From: Leeuwenhoekiella sp.
GTDB taxonomy: Bacteria > Bacteroidota > Bacteroidia > Flavobacteriales > Flavobacteriaceae
DNA: 64,000 nt
Reading direction: 5' to 3'
Assembly (NCBI GenBank): GCA_002708845.1
Contig: PAPI01000015.1
Location: 1 to 64,000 of the forward strand
The notes beneath the pieces are model-generated. The model did not search any database, was not told the DNA's origin, and worked only from the letters and a program-made list of their open reading frames with translations. This document shows positions 1-8,521 of this stretch, in pieces. Positions within the stretch are counted from its first letter, which is position 1. Each line of letters begins with the position of its first letter. Made by a program: the position numbers and the translations under genes.

Positions 1-1
1 G

Positions 2-192
2 GGAATTTTTCGCCATTTGGGCGAAAACCGCTTTGTCAGCTCCGCGTCGCTATCGCTCCTGTCCTTCGGAGCTTCCTGCAGCTATTCTGAACCGAGGGAG
101 GACTAAAGAATTGTATTCTTAGTTTTAATCTTAGAAACGGCCTCCAAGAGAGTATCGTCAAATTTGAAGTGAGTGTAACGTTGCAGGCGGTT
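2..192. repeat. Dispersed repeat, copy 1 (191 bp)
   Basis: This stretch recurs at 592-782 at a constant offset of 590 bp, with most mismatches in the last third. It starts with a small inverted repeat (TTTTTCGCC / GGCGAAAA) and contains a second GC-rich stretch around CCTGTCCTTCGGAGC. No convincing gene lies in it; the minus-strand reading frames across both copies encode near-identical peptides only because the DNA is repeated. From memory, repeats of this kind are scattered through flavobacterial genomes; that is not testable here. Confidence 0.85.
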
Positions 193-396
193 CTGTTTGA
201 GGCCGTCGTAGCGGCCGAGTTAAGCGCATGCAGTGCAACGAACAATAAATTTAGATACTGTCTTGTGAGCCTAGATTTTTTTGGCTCGTTTTTTCATCAA
301 TGGAAAAAATGAACATATTTAAATTACAGTTACTTTTATTTTCTATACCGTGTTATGTCAATTTCAGTAGAGTTACTCTACTTAGTTTAGTGTTTT

Positions 397-543
397 GCTT
401 TAGCTCGCTGTCAGTTATTGGATTTGGAACTTGTGAACCTCCTTTGTCGGTGTGTATATTCTTGTTACTATAAAATGTTCCTTACTTTTCTTTAGCTCGT
501 TGTTGCTTATTGGTTTTGGAACTCGTGAATCTCCTATCGTCGA
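397..543. repeat. Degenerate direct repeat between the two large copies
   Basis: Two related segments of about 52 bp, 399-449 and 491-543, share the pattern TTTAGCTCG...TTATTGG.TTTGGAAC..GTGAA.CTCCT..CGTCG. They fill part of the spacer between the two larger repeats, so 1-800 is repetitive, apparently non-coding DNA that has been amplified and has drifted. I see no gene, RNA or promoter in it that I can support. Confidence 0.6.
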
Positions 544-591
544 TTTGCTTGTCCAAAGAAAACGAACCAAAAGAAAAGACACCCTCGCTTA

Positions 592-782
592 GGAATTTTT
601 CGCCATTTGGGCGAAAACCGCTTTGTCAGCTCCGCGTCGCTATCGCTCCTGTCCTTCGGAGCTTCCTACAGCTATCCTGAACCGAGGGAGGACTAAAGAA
701 TTGTATTCTTAGTCCTAATTTTAAAAATGGCCTACAAGAAGGTATCGTCAAATTTGAATTGCGTGTACCGTTGCAGGCGGTG
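592..782. repeat. Dispersed repeat, copy 2 (191 bp)
   Basis: This is the second copy of the repeat at 2-192. It is preceded by AACGAACCAAAAGAAAAGAC, which has no counterpart in the window because copy 1 begins at the window edge. It ends about 125 bp before the DUF481 gene. The copies are close to identical for the first 120 bp and then diverge. Confidence 0.85.
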
Positions 783-907
783 CCAATCCTGTTTTTATCT
801 GTTGAGACGGGCATTTATGTATACAGCTTCGGTACCGACCGGAAAATCAGGAATGCCTGAGGGCGTATTGGAAAAGATATTTTTATTTTTGGGGTTCAGC
901 ACAAGTT

Positions 908-1675
908 ATGATCAGAATCCTGTTTTTGGGGTGTCTTTGGCTGTCACCAGTCGTACTCTCCGCGCAATTAGTAAATATTGAATCGAAACGCATGCAGACC
1001 GACTCGTTACGGTTTGCACTCAATGGCGATTTTAGTCTGAACCATACCAATAATGATGGTAAGCAGGTCACGCAACTGGATATGGCCCTGACCACCCAAT
1101 TAAAATCCAAAGATCTCCGGAAACTCTATTTTCTTATCGGAAATTACAGGCTGATCGATTCTGGAGCGGAAAATCTGCAGAACGCCTGGTTTCTCCACGG
1201 AAGATTTAATTATAAGTTTCGAAAATTACAATGGTTGCGCTTTGAAAGCTTTATACAGGGGCAGTATAACCAACTGCTGGTGGTAGAACAGCGCAACCTG
1301 ATTGGGGCCGGTCTCCGGGTAAAATGGATGGACAGGAAGCGGTTTACCGGCTATGCCGGCAACAGTTATATGTATGAAGTGGAGTATAGCGATCGGGCGG
1401 GTACGACCGATTACAATCATCGCAACAGCACCTACCTCACGGTATCGTATGCTCCCAAATCGGGTAAATTTTCGGTGGCCAATACGGTCTATTATCAACC
1501 GCTTTACAAGGATCTGAGCGACTACCGGATTCTGGAGCAGTTTCGGCTGGATGTTCCCCTGGCGGAGTGGTTTAAAGTTTTTACGGCATACAACTACTAT
1601 TTAGACCGTGAAACCCCGCTAAATACCCGGGAATATACCTCCAACTTAAATATAGGGATAGGTATCAGTTTGTGA
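908..1675 (+). CDS. DUF481 family outer-membrane protein
   Basis: A 255-residue secreted protein. It starts with a signal peptide (residues 1-19, ending in LSAQ) and continues as a chain of amphipathic beta strands rich in aromatic residues, ending in ...NIGIGISL as expected for an outer-membrane barrel. The pattern (N-terminal DFSLNHTNNDGK, central RNLIGAGLRVKW, C-terminal strand) matches the DUF481/YdiY-like family of small barrels of unknown function. The ATG at 908 is chosen because it places the signal peptide at the N-terminus. The neighbours are repeats and an unrelated minus-strand array, so context does not help assign a role. The family call is fairly firm; the function is unknown. 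Confidence 0.75.
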   Translation: MIRILFLGCLWLSPVVLSAQLVNIESKRMQTDSLRFALNGDFSLNHTNNDGKQVTQLDMALTTQLKSKDLRKLYFLIGNYRLIDSGAENLQNAWFLHGRFNYKFRKLQWLRFESFIQGQYNQLLVVEQRNLIGAGLRVKWMDRKRFTGYAGNSYMYEVEYSDRAGTTDYNHRNSTYLTVSYAPKSGKFSVANTVYYQPLYKDLSDYRILEQFRLDVPLAEWFKVFTAYNYYLDRETPLNTREYTSNLNIGIGISL

Positions 1676-1874
1676 TTGTTGAAGCGGAAATATTTTAAAG
1701 TTTGGGGAGGTGTTTTTACATTTAAATAAACTGCACACCGCAAGTGCAAAAAAGAACGGAATCGACCTCAGAGTATCTAAATGGAATTGAATAAACATGT
1801 TCTTGTTTTTCAGAGGAAGAAGTATTTTGCACCTCCCTACCTGCCTGTTAAGAGTTGTCGTCTTTAGAGTTTAG

Positions 1875-2003
1875 GGTTATCAAAACACTGAGAGTTTTAC
1901 TTATGGTGATAAGAAACGGCATTCTGTAGAGGAATAGATAAAAGAGCTAAAATCTGTATTAGAGATTTTAGCAGAGGATAAGTATGTCTCAAATTTAATG
2001 TAG
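1875..2003 (+). pseudogene. Decayed C-terminal remnant of an unidentified gene
   Basis: In one plus frame the sequence reads GYQNTESFTYGDKKRHSVEE, an in-frame TAG at 1935-1937 (one base from TGG), then IKELKSVLEILAEDKYVSNL and a stop at 2001-2003. The composition is protein-like (charged helix), and no start or longer frame exists upstream. It therefore looks like the tail of a dead gene. It also contains a perfect 10-bp inverted repeat, GCTAAAATCT/AGATTTTAGC (1946-1972). The rest of the 1676-2048 gap shows nothing I can support. I do not recognise the parent family. Confidence 0.35.
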
Positions 2004-2048
2004 AAAAGAGTGGTTTTTTACCTCAGTTCTTTGTTGTATGCAGTTTTT

Positions 2049-2492
2049 TTACAGTCTATAGGTAAATGGCTGTCTATATTCTACTCTTAGGTTTTTTCCG
2101 TCTGCTTTTCCAGGTATCCACCTTTCCATCTTTTTCATAACTTTAATGGATGCCTTATCCAAGGATTTGCTAACGCTTTGGACAACTTCTATATCTGTTG
2201 CGTAACCTTTCTCGTCAACAACATATTTAAGGATTACCGTTCCACTAATTTTTTCTTTAGTTGCTTTTTTCGGAATTACTGTGTTTTGACTAATAAAGCT
2301 ATAAATTCCTTTTTTGCCATTTGGATACCTAGCATATTTATCAGGTTTACACTTTTCATCAATATCATCTATATTTCCAATGACCTCTTGATATTTATAT
2401 TTATTTATGAATTCTACAGTATTCCATTTTTGCCCGAAACTTGATATTGATATGAGTAAAATTACGGTCGAAATTATATGTTTTATTTCCAT
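2049..2492 (-). CDS. Exported TonB C-terminal-domain protein
   Basis: 147 residues from the ATG at 2490-2492. That start puts a signal peptide (MEIKHIISTVILLISISSFG) at the N-terminus and has an A-rich leader; the longer frame to 2570 only reads through the upstream junction repeat. The C-terminal half (GTVILKYVVDEKGYATDIEV ... IKVMKKMERWIPGK) is the fold typical of TonB_C. These domains normally contact the TonB box of outer-membrane receptors, but here no transmembrane/proline-rich TonB region is present, so it is a free periplasmic TonB_C protein. Such single-domain proteins are common in Bacteroidetes and their role is unclear. It is the last gene of the first minus-strand array. Confidence 0.7.
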   Translation of the reverse strand: MEIKHIISTVILLISISSFGQKWNTVEFINKYKYQEVIGNIDDIDEKCKPDKYARYPNGKKGIYSFISQNTVIPKKATKEKISGTVILKYVVDEKGYATDIEVVQSVSKSLDKASIKVMKKMERWIPGKADGKNLRVEYRQPFTYRL

Positions 2493-2508
2493 TTCTTGTT
2501 TTTTTAAA

Positions 2509-2645
2509 TTGCATACAACGTGATTGTGTATGATTTCGTTGCGTCTTTTAGCAACTAATTTAGCAAACATAAACCGAATAGAAAATCTGCAAGGATTTTG
2601 GTAAGTAGGCGAGTACTAGCAATGAATTATACACGGTGTTAGCGG
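2509..2645. repeat. Structured junction with imperfect terminal inverted repeats (attC-like)
   Basis: The DNA between the genes at 2492 and 2657 is bounded by GCATACAACGTGATTGTGTA (from 2509) and, inverted, CGCTAACACCGTGTATAATT (reverse complement of about 2624-2645). The two align as imperfect terminal inverted repeats with AAC/GTT triplets at the outer ends. Inside is a second inverted repeat, GTTGC...GCAAC (about 2539-2556). Integron attC sites share this general design, but the strict core GTTRRRY is not met. Related but shorter motifs occur at most other junctions of the two arrays. Confidence 0.45.
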
Positions 2646-2656
2646 TAGTTTTTATT

Positions 2657-3919
2657 CTATAATTCGCAAGTAATCTTTTTTAGTTTATCATCTTTATATA
2701 CTCCGATACCTATGAATAAAATTGATTTTCCTTCGTCCATACTTTTGGTAAAAGACGTGTTCTTATAATCTTCTTTTCCTCTTGCGTGAACAACTATTTT
2801 CGATACCGAACCTTCTGAATCGGTAAAGTATGCAGAGCCATTTCCTGTATTAGTATTGAATTGATAAACTTGAAATTTATATTCTTTTGGATTTTCATCA
2901 ATTCGTTTTATTGGTTCAGCTTCGAATTCGCTGACATCAAATATTTTGTTTTTTATAGATGGAATAAAAGAACTGTCAATTACTCCAAATGGCGTGTCAG
3001 AATCGTTTAATGAACTTTGTTCAAATTTTAGTTCTTTAAAACTACCGCCATAATTAATATCTTCTATTTGTGTTGCTGAATAGTTTATTAAATCTATTAA
3101 TTTTTGTTCAACACCACCTTCGGGAAGCGCATATTTCTCTTCATAAATAGACTGTAATTCACTTTCTAAACTTTGAAAATCTTCCGACTCTACAGTTTCT
3201 GATTTAAAAACTAAATTATCTTCTTTTGGAAGTTTATTGAAAAAATATTTAAAATAATTAGAAAGAAATTGACTTATTTTATCTGTTGAATTATCTATGA
3301 TACCTAACTGTTCAGGTTCTTTTATTTCTACACGGAAGTTTATTTTAAAACTACCAGCTTTAAGAGCTTCTACATAAATTTTATTCTCTAGTTGAAAATC
3401 ATTTATGAATGATGTAGAGGATTTTAAGAAATCAGAAAAATGTGTACTTACATCGGATAACTCACGTGCTTCTGCTTTATGAGAATCTGCAAGGCCTCCT
3501 AATAAACTTACAGCATATGTAAAAGATGATTCTTTAATAAAGTCAGGGCAATACGAATTTTCTAATGGCAAATAATCAGTCGGAATTTCATTAATAGATA
3601 CTAGGTTTTGGTCAATTTCATTTAGTGCATAATCTAAATCTACTATAAACACACTTTCATTAGTGTTTATAATATTTCTTAATGAAGTTTTTTGATTTAT
3701 AAAATCACTATACTGCTTTTCCGAAATAAGCATATGAATGTATCTTAAATAACCATTTTCATCATCTTCGAACATAATGAAGCATAATAACCTGTTCTTA
3801 TATTCATTAGTTCCTGTGTAAATGATATCATTGTCTCCGTCATTAAAAAGCACTCTTTTATTTTCCACAACTTTGTGGAAGTTTTTTAATAGTGATTTAT
3901 GTTTTCTAACTTCAAACAT
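2657..3919 (-). CDS. Hypothetical protein, third gene of a three-gene unit
   Basis: A 420-residue soluble protein with no signal peptide or membrane segment. The N-terminal 110 residues (FNDGDNDIIYTGTNEY, LCFIMFEDDENGYLRYIHML) look like a small beta-rich domain reminiscent of DUF6575-type proteins; this is a memory-based resemblance, not a firm call. A central helical region follows and then a C-terminal beta-rich part (YQFNTNTGNGSAYFTDSEGS). Its start overlaps the end of the preceding gene by 8 bp, so the two are translationally coupled. It is AT-rich like the rest of the array. Function is not recognised; the tight three-gene packing suggests a dedicated module. Confidence 0.7.
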   Translation of the reverse strand: MFEVRKHKSLLKNFHKVVENKRVLFNDGDNDIIYTGTNEYKNRLLCFIMFEDDENGYLRYIHMLISEKQYSDFINQKTSLRNIINTNESVFIVDLDYALNEIDQNLVSINEIPTDYLPLENSYCPDFIKESSFTYAVSLLGGLADSHKAEARELSDVSTHFSDFLKSSTSFINDFQLENKIYVEALKAGSFKINFRVEIKEPEQLGIIDNSTDKISQFLSNYFKYFFNKLPKEDNLVFKSETVESEDFQSLESELQSIYEEKYALPEGGVEQKLIDLINYSATQIEDINYGGSFKELKFEQSSLNDSDTPFGVIDSSFIPSIKNKIFDVSEFEAEPIKRIDENPKEYKFQVYQFNTNTGNGSAYFTDSEGSVSKIVVHARGKEDYKNTSFTKSMDEGKSILFIGIGVYKDDKLKKITCEL

Positions 3920-4352
3920 TTTCTAGTGCTATTGTATCTACTACTTCTACCAATTCTTTGGTAAAGTTATCTGATTTATAGAAATCACAATGTAATGGAT
4001 TATTTTTACTTGGCGTTAATTTTATTTTTCCGCTTTTTTCTTTAAATGTAAGTATTGCACAATATGGTTTATACTTTGGTGATATTGGGAATAAAGACTT
4101 GTATATGTTTAGTGTTTTTTCAACATCGTTTTGAGTCTTTACTATTGAAATAGATTGAGACTGTAATGAACAAGCTTCCTTACAATTTTGATAGTCAGTT
4201 CTCCCTTTTTCCCAATATGTTTTAAAATCAACATCTCGTAAATTACTTTTATTAATTTTTAACGCAAAATGTGTTTCATAGTCTTCAAAAGTTTCTTGAA
4301 AACAATCACAAGCTGTTGTTTTAACTATCTTGTCAAATGTCATATTCTCCAT
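3912..4352 (-). CDS. Hypothetical protein, second gene of the unit
   Basis: 146 residues, cytosolic, cysteine-containing (CDC near residue 15-17 and paired cysteines in NCKEACSLQ). A second ATG three codons downstream (4341-4343) is an equally good start. It lies 7 bp after the upstream gene and overlaps the next by 8 bp, so all three are almost certainly one transcript. I do not recognise the family. Confidence 0.65.
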   Translation of the reverse strand: MENMTFDKIVKTTACDCFQETFEDYETHFALKINKSNLRDVDFKTYWEKGRTDYQNCKEACSLQSQSISIVKTQNDVEKTLNIYKSLFPISPKYKPYCAILTFKEKSGKIKLTPSKNNPLHCDFYKSDNFTKELVEVVDTIALENV

Positions 4353-4359
4353 ATAGTTT

Positions 4360-5268
4360 TTATTTTTTAAATTTATTATCGACTAGTGGAATATATGCTA
4401 ATTCATTTCCTTTTAGTTTTTCTTTTTCATCAAATTTTTTAAAATTGACCTCTTGTTCTGCAATTAAGAAAAATGCATTTAAAGCCTTATCGAAACGTAG
4501 TCTTAATAATTCGGAAATGGCAGTCGGAACAGAATTTACGATAGTTTTAAATGATGATACTTTGCTTGATATTTTATGTCTTTTAAGACTCTCTTTGTAT
4601 TCGTATAGTAGATGTTGAATTTTGTCATTCAACTCATCCGTTTTTATATTGTCAGGCAATTCATTAATCCAATTTTTTAAAGCAAATAATTTCCGTTTAC
4701 TTTCTGAATCATTATTGAAATCAAGTATCTTTTCCCAAGGTGTGTTTTCGACTGGTAGTGGAATTAATCCGTGAATAATACTATAAGCTTTTTGTTTAGT
4801 CGTTTCTTTTATTTCAAACGTGTTGGTGTTCTTTAGAGAAGGTGTTACAAAAATTTTTTCGTTACTAGAATTTGCAACATTGCACCATAATCGAGTATCA
4901 AGTTCGTCTAGTTGCCAAAATAATTCATTGCTTTTTTCCTCATTTTCTGAACCTAATTGGTCTCTATCATTTTTCAATTCCATTGTGTAATTCGCCAACT
5001 TTAAATCAGTTTCGTCCATTAGTACATCTCCTGGTTTGATTAATGATTTTAATTCGACGAATTTCTTTTTGTCAATCAGGAATAATAAGTTGTTTAATGC
5101 ATCTCTATAAAAGGGGTATTTTTTATACTTATCTAAACTATTGAGTAGAACATCTAAATTAAGTAGACCTAAACAGTCATATAGCAATAAATCTCTCTTC
5201 AACTGATTCATTCCATCAATCGGGTCTAAATAAATACTTGCTGTAGTTTTAATAAGGTGTTTGCTCAT
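4360..5268 (-). CDS. Hypothetical protein, first gene of the unit
   Basis: 302 residues from the ATG at 5266-5268 (MSKHLIKTTASIYLDP). The longer frame to 5307 reads through the TAACG junction sequence and is rejected as a start. Largely alpha-helical and acidic, with no signal peptide or membrane segment. A segment LIPLPVENTPWEKILDF, followed by a basic helix, resembles a pattern seen in several uncharacterised families from bacterial accessory loci, but I cannot name it. It heads the compact three-gene unit and sits next to a junction motif on its promoter side. Confidence 0.65.
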   Translation of the reverse strand: MSKHLIKTTASIYLDPIDGMNQLKRDLLLYDCLGLLNLDVLLNSLDKYKKYPFYRDALNNLLFLIDKKKFVELKSLIKPGDVLMDETDLKLANYTMELKNDRDQLGSENEEKSNELFWQLDELDTRLWCNVANSSNEKIFVTPSLKNTNTFEIKETTKQKAYSIIHGLIPLPVENTPWEKILDFNNDSESKRKLFALKNWINELPDNIKTDELNDKIQHLLYEYKESLKRHKISSKVSSFKTIVNSVPTAISELLRLRFDKALNAFFLIAEQEVNFKKFDEKEKLKGNELAYIPLVDNKFKK

Positions 5269-5407
5269 TGGTTGGTTCAAATTACCGCTAACGTAGGTAT
5301 AACACAACAGTTTGTATTATACCCCTTTTATATATTTGCTTGTAACCATTTACAAGCATTTGTAATTAAATTATCAAAGTAAATATAAACCTTTATCGCT
5401 CAGCATT

Positions 5408-5424
5408 TTTACGGTATTCCTCAT
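5408..5424. repeat. 17-bp identical sequence at array edge, copy 1
   Basis: TTTACGGTATTCCTCAT occurs here and again, identically, at 11214-11230. Each copy lies upstream, on the promoter side, of the first gene of one of the two minus-strand arrays: about 140 bp from the gene starting at 5268 and about 95 bp from the one starting at 11120. It may be a shared promoter or recombination element; nothing in the sequence decides between these. Confidence 0.6.
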
Positions 5425-5460
5425 TCGGCATTGAAACTGAGAAGCCAGGTAGCTTTTGAT

Positions 5461-5952
5461 CTATCTTCCACCGTATTTTTTAGGTATTGGGGCAGTTTCC
5501 GATTCTATAGTCCATAAAAGACTTACGATCCACCAGCGATCGGCATAATAGGTGAGTTGATAGCTGTTTAATCCGCGTTCTTCAGCTCCTTCGGAGTCCT
5601 TACCCTGAAAGGTCTGGAATACCTGTGCAATCCCCTGATAGGCATCAACCACTTTATGAATTTCCTGTTCCCGGTATCCTGCTTCATAATAGGGATCTTT
5701 CAAGAGGACGAGGAACTCATCGAGCGTTACGGTTTCCGCTTGTGTAGAATCGGCAACCGTGAATAGGGCAGCCGGGTGAAATAAATTCCGAATGGCGGTC
5801 GTATCCATTTTTTCGCCTTTTTCGATTGTGATTTGATCCAGGAGTTCGTTGATGATTCCGTCAATAGTTTGTAAAGAAGCCTTCGGGTTTTCCTGAGCCC
5901 GTGAACTCACTGAGGCGGTCAGGAACAGGAGTAGGCAAAGCAGATGTTTCAT
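5461..5952 (-). CDS. Secreted NTF2/SnoaL-like protein
   Basis: 163 residues from the ATG at 5950-5952, which starts a clear signal peptide (MKHLLCLLLFLTASVSSRAQ). The mature part has the helix-then-curved-sheet layout of the NTF2-like/SnoaL fold: an N-terminal helix (IDGIINELLDQI), RNLFHPAALFTV in the middle, and a final pair of strands ending WWIVSLLWTIES. Family members are mostly small-molecule-binding or uncharacterised periplasmic proteins. The base composition is less AT-rich than the flanking arrays, so this is probably core genome. Fold call moderate, function unknown. Confidence 0.65.
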   Translation of the reverse strand: MKHLLCLLLFLTASVSSRAQENPKASLQTIDGIINELLDQITIEKGEKMDTTAIRNLFHPAALFTVADSTQAETVTLDEFLVLLKDPYYEAGYREQEIHKVVDAYQGIAQVFQTFQGKDSEGAEERGLNSYQLTYYADRWWIVSLLWTIESETAPIPKKYGGR

Positions 5953-6027
5953 ATCGTGTTGGTTTGGTATTGCTCGTATATACGGCGTAGCACCCAAAAG
6001 GGTGCTGTGATTTTAGGGGGGATTTCA

Positions 6028-6051
6028 TTTTACGGTATAAATACTGTAAAA
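6028..6051. promoter_or_regulatory. Inverted repeat upstream of the SnoaL-like gene
   Basis: TTTTACGGTAT, two bases, then ATACTGTAAAA form an 11-bp inverted repeat with one mismatch, about 75 bp upstream of the gene starting at 5952. It contains the TACGGTAT core that is also part of the 17-bp repeat at 5408 and 11214. It could be an operator; it has no GC-rich stem and is not a convincing terminator. Confidence 0.4.
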
Positions 6052-6183
6052 AAAAGAAGATGTTGCTTTTTGATTAGTAGGGTCATCTAATTTCTTGCGG
6101 CTTACAGATGTTTACGACTAGTTTCAGGCGCAAGCAGTTAACTAGAATTAGGTGTTTGTTTGGTTTTCGATTTGAATAGCATC

Positions 6184-6591
6184 CTACGAGATTTTATCAA
6201 TATTCCATTCAGATACCTTTTGGAAGCGTTTTAATCTATCAACCAGTTCGGCATTATAAGTACATCTACTTTTATCGAATCCCACCCAGTTTGGAAAGTA
6301 TTTTTTAGCTAATTCAAAGGTTTGTTTATTGCGTTTGTTGGTGTTTTTGGTATCTGATAATTCTCTGGAAATTAAATAGGTCCTGTAGCGTAAAACGTAT
6401 CTAAATGCATTTCCGAGCTTTGGATGGCATTCCGCAATTCCTTCGTCTTCCCACACCAGTGAACCGGCTAAAATGTGGTATTTTGGTTTTAGATTATCAT
6501 ATGCAGTTGTCGTTGGCAAACTGTTGCGGTATTTTTTGAATACCCGTTTAACAACGAATTTCTGAAAGCCTATTTCGATTAATTTAAACAT
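6184..6591 (-). CDS. Hypothetical protein
   Basis: 135 residues, basic (many K/R), with no signal peptide or membrane segment. One motif block (HILAGSLVWEDEG, KLGNAFRYVLRYRT) looks conserved-protein-like. The ATG at 6589-6591 is the only plausible start. It stands alone with 180-bp gaps on both sides. I do not recognise the family. Confidence 0.55.
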   Translation of the reverse strand: MFKLIEIGFQKFVVKRVFKKYRNSLPTTTAYDNLKPKYHILAGSLVWEDEGIAECHPKLGNAFRYVLRYRTYLISRELSDTKNTNKRNKQTFELAKKYFPNWVGFDKSRCTYNAELVDRLKRFQKVSEWNIDKIS

Positions 6592-6709
6592 TCAGTTTCA
6601 AAGGTTTGCTACAGGTTTCCGTAAATATAACTATTTGACCCTAAAGCCTTTTTTGGAATTCTTTACTTGGGCTTGACCTGTGTAGTTAAGTAGTTTTTAG
6701 CCGGATGTG

Positions 6710-6730
6710 ATTCTGAAATGAATTCAGAAT
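6710..6730. terminator. Hairpin downstream of the MscS gene
   Basis: ATTCTGAA, five bases, TTCAGAAT form a perfect 8-bp stem about 45 bp past the stop codon of the minus-strand MscS gene. There is no T-run after it on the minus strand, so it is at best a weak terminator or 3' stabilising structure. Confidence 0.3.
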
Positions 6731-6773
6731 GACGTTGCTTGATAACAAGGTTCAAATACCGGCTGAATGGTAT

Positions 6774-7655
6774 TTATTTTGCCTTAACATTCAGTTCTTT
6801 ATCAAACAGATTTACCCCGCCTTTTACACCAAAATCCAGAGTCGTTACGTCATAGGCAATGCAGATGTCTTCTTCCTCAAACCGCTTTTTAATTTGAATA
6901 ATGATGTCGCTCATTGCTTTCATAAAATCGTTATTGGTTTTAAAAGCGATCCAAAAGCGAAGCTGAAAGTTGTATGTGGAACTTCCGATCCCGGTGTAGT
7001 AAAAATCCACATCTTCGTGAGGCAGCAGGGATTCCACCTTTTTGACTTCGTCTAAAGCTACCGCTCGTACGTGTTCTAAATCATCGCCGTACGAAACCCC
7101 ACTTTCCAGAATGATACGGCGTTTGCTGAATCTTGAAAAATTGGTGTACGACGAATTGTAAATCAATTGATTGGGAACAAACACTTCCTGCCCGGGAACG
7201 GTTTTAATGGAAGTGGTGATCCAGCCTACTTCTAAAACCACCCCAAAGCTGTCGTTAATTTGTACCCAGTCGTCTTTTCTAAACGGGCGTTGAATGTTTA
7301 AAAGCAAACCGGCAAAAATATTGGACGCGATATCCTTAAAAGCAAAACCGGCAATGATACCGATAACTCCGGCTCCGGCTAAAAGGTGGGACAACATTTG
7401 CTCGAGCCCCACAATTTTTAAGGCGATAAAAAGGCCTGATAAAATGAGGAAGAAATAAATAAGCGAAGCGATAAAATTGGCAATATGGTAATGCGCTTTT
7501 TTAGATTCGGAATACAGATTGAGACCGATTTTTTTACCCATTTTCGCAAGAAACCAAAACACGATTAATACTACAATGGCTAAAAAAATCTTAGGAAAAT
7601 AGGTGATAATCGAACTCTCCCAGGTTTCAAGTACTTGTTTTAAATAGTCAATCAT
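6774..7655 (-). CDS. Small-conductance mechanosensitive channel (MscS family)
   Basis: 293 residues, the usual length of a minimal MscS. Three membrane segments lie at roughly residues 20-42, 60-85 and 88-110. The third is the pore helix with the Gly/Ala-rich face LAGAGVIGIIAGFAFKD. The beta domain follows (QRPFRKDDWVQI, then TVPGQEVFVPNQLI), and then the mixed C-terminal cage domain. The channel opens under membrane tension to release solutes during hypo-osmotic shock. It is transcribed alone and sits between the two accessory arrays. Confidence 0.92.
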   Translation of the reverse strand: MIDYLKQVLETWESSIITYFPKIFLAIVVLIVFWFLAKMGKKIGLNLYSESKKAHYHIANFIASLIYFFLILSGLFIALKIVGLEQMLSHLLAGAGVIGIIAGFAFKDIASNIFAGLLLNIQRPFRKDDWVQINDSFGVVLEVGWITTSIKTVPGQEVFVPNQLIYNSSYTNFSRFSKRRIILESGVSYGDDLEHVRAVALDEVKKVESLLPHEDVDFYYTGIGSSTYNFQLRFWIAFKTNNDFMKAMSDIIIQIKKRFEEEDICIAYDVTTLDFGVKGGVNLFDKELNVKAK

Positions 7656-7819
7656 CTTTAGTAGTTGCTTTTGTTCGCCGGCTTAGCACCGGAATAGACA
7701 AACTCGTTTTGGTTCCTCTATTTTTTATGGAGTTACTAATATCGGTTTTTTTTAAGTACGGTTTGTATCTGATGTTTTTTGCCGAGGAAATCGGGCTTTG
7801 TGGAGTGGAAGGGTAGGGG

Positions 7820-8440
7820 TTAGGGGTTGGTTGTACATTTGTTTTTTATTCGTTTTACCAATGTGCTTCCTAAATATTCATGCATTTCAGGAAACTTGCT
7901 TTTGTAATAAGCATTCCAATAACTGATCATCCTACTTTCCGTCTGCTGCCAATATTTAGGATTTTCTTCTATAAATGAGCAATAATCAGTTATTGTCTTT
8001 TCATTTATGTGTTGGTCTAAGACTTGTAAGATCTCAAGTACATATTCTCCTAGCAACTGAATTGTAAAAGGAATAATCCATTTTTCATCTTTGTCAACTA
8101 ATTTTTTTAATCTTCGCTCCCGTAGATAACCATTGTGATGTCTCAGGAATATACAATTCAGGATGATTTTCTGTATATCAGTTAAGTGGGGCTCAGCGTT
8201 AATGTCCGGTTCGTCAAAGTATAGTCTGTAAGGAATTGTCAGCTGTTCGCCACTCCATTTAATCATCACTTCAGAGGGATGAATTAGATTCTCAACTTTA
8301 TGAAACTGACCATCACAAAGTTTTACCTCATTCTTCTCTAATGGCAATATGTTGACAACCGATTCAACGTCCGTTTTAAGTTCGGTCGGAAAGGATTTTA
8401 GAAGTCTGTCCTTATATTTTTTGGTTTCATTTTTTGTCAA
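7820..8440 (-). CDS. Hypothetical cytosolic protein (TTG start)
   Basis: 206 residues, charged and helical, with a distinctive central motif (LRHHNGYLRERRLKKLV followed by WIIPFTIQLLGEYV). The frame has no in-frame ATG near its beginning; the best start is the TTG at 8438-8440, and the frame stays open without ATG into the upstream junction. It is the last gene of the second minus-strand array. I do not recognise a function. Confidence 0.6.
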   Translation of the reverse strand: MTKNETKKYKDRLLKSFPTELKTDVESVVNILPLEKNEVKLCDGQFHKVENLIHPSEVMIKWSGEQLTIPYRLYFDEPDINAEPHLTDIQKIILNCIFLRHHNGYLRERRLKKLVDKDEKWIIPFTIQLLGEYVLEILQVLDQHINEKTITDYCSFIEENPKYWQQTESRMISYWNAYYKSKFPEMHEYLGSTLVKRIKNKCTTNP

Positions 8441-8521
8441 CCTATTCAGAATTGATTTTTTTAAAAGGTGTATGAGGCTTTTACCAAAGCGACTAATTAA
8501 ACACCGTGTTGTAATCTGGCT

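Noticed and set aside
36-814. Minus-strand frames 36-245 and 626-814 with near-identical peptides
   Set aside because: They match only because the DNA repeat is duplicated; they have no start context, and protein-level conservation does not exceed DNA-level similarity.
727-981. 84-residue plus frame overlapping the DUF481 start
   Set aside because: It overlaps the real signal peptide in another frame and is Cys/Arg-rich without a family pattern.
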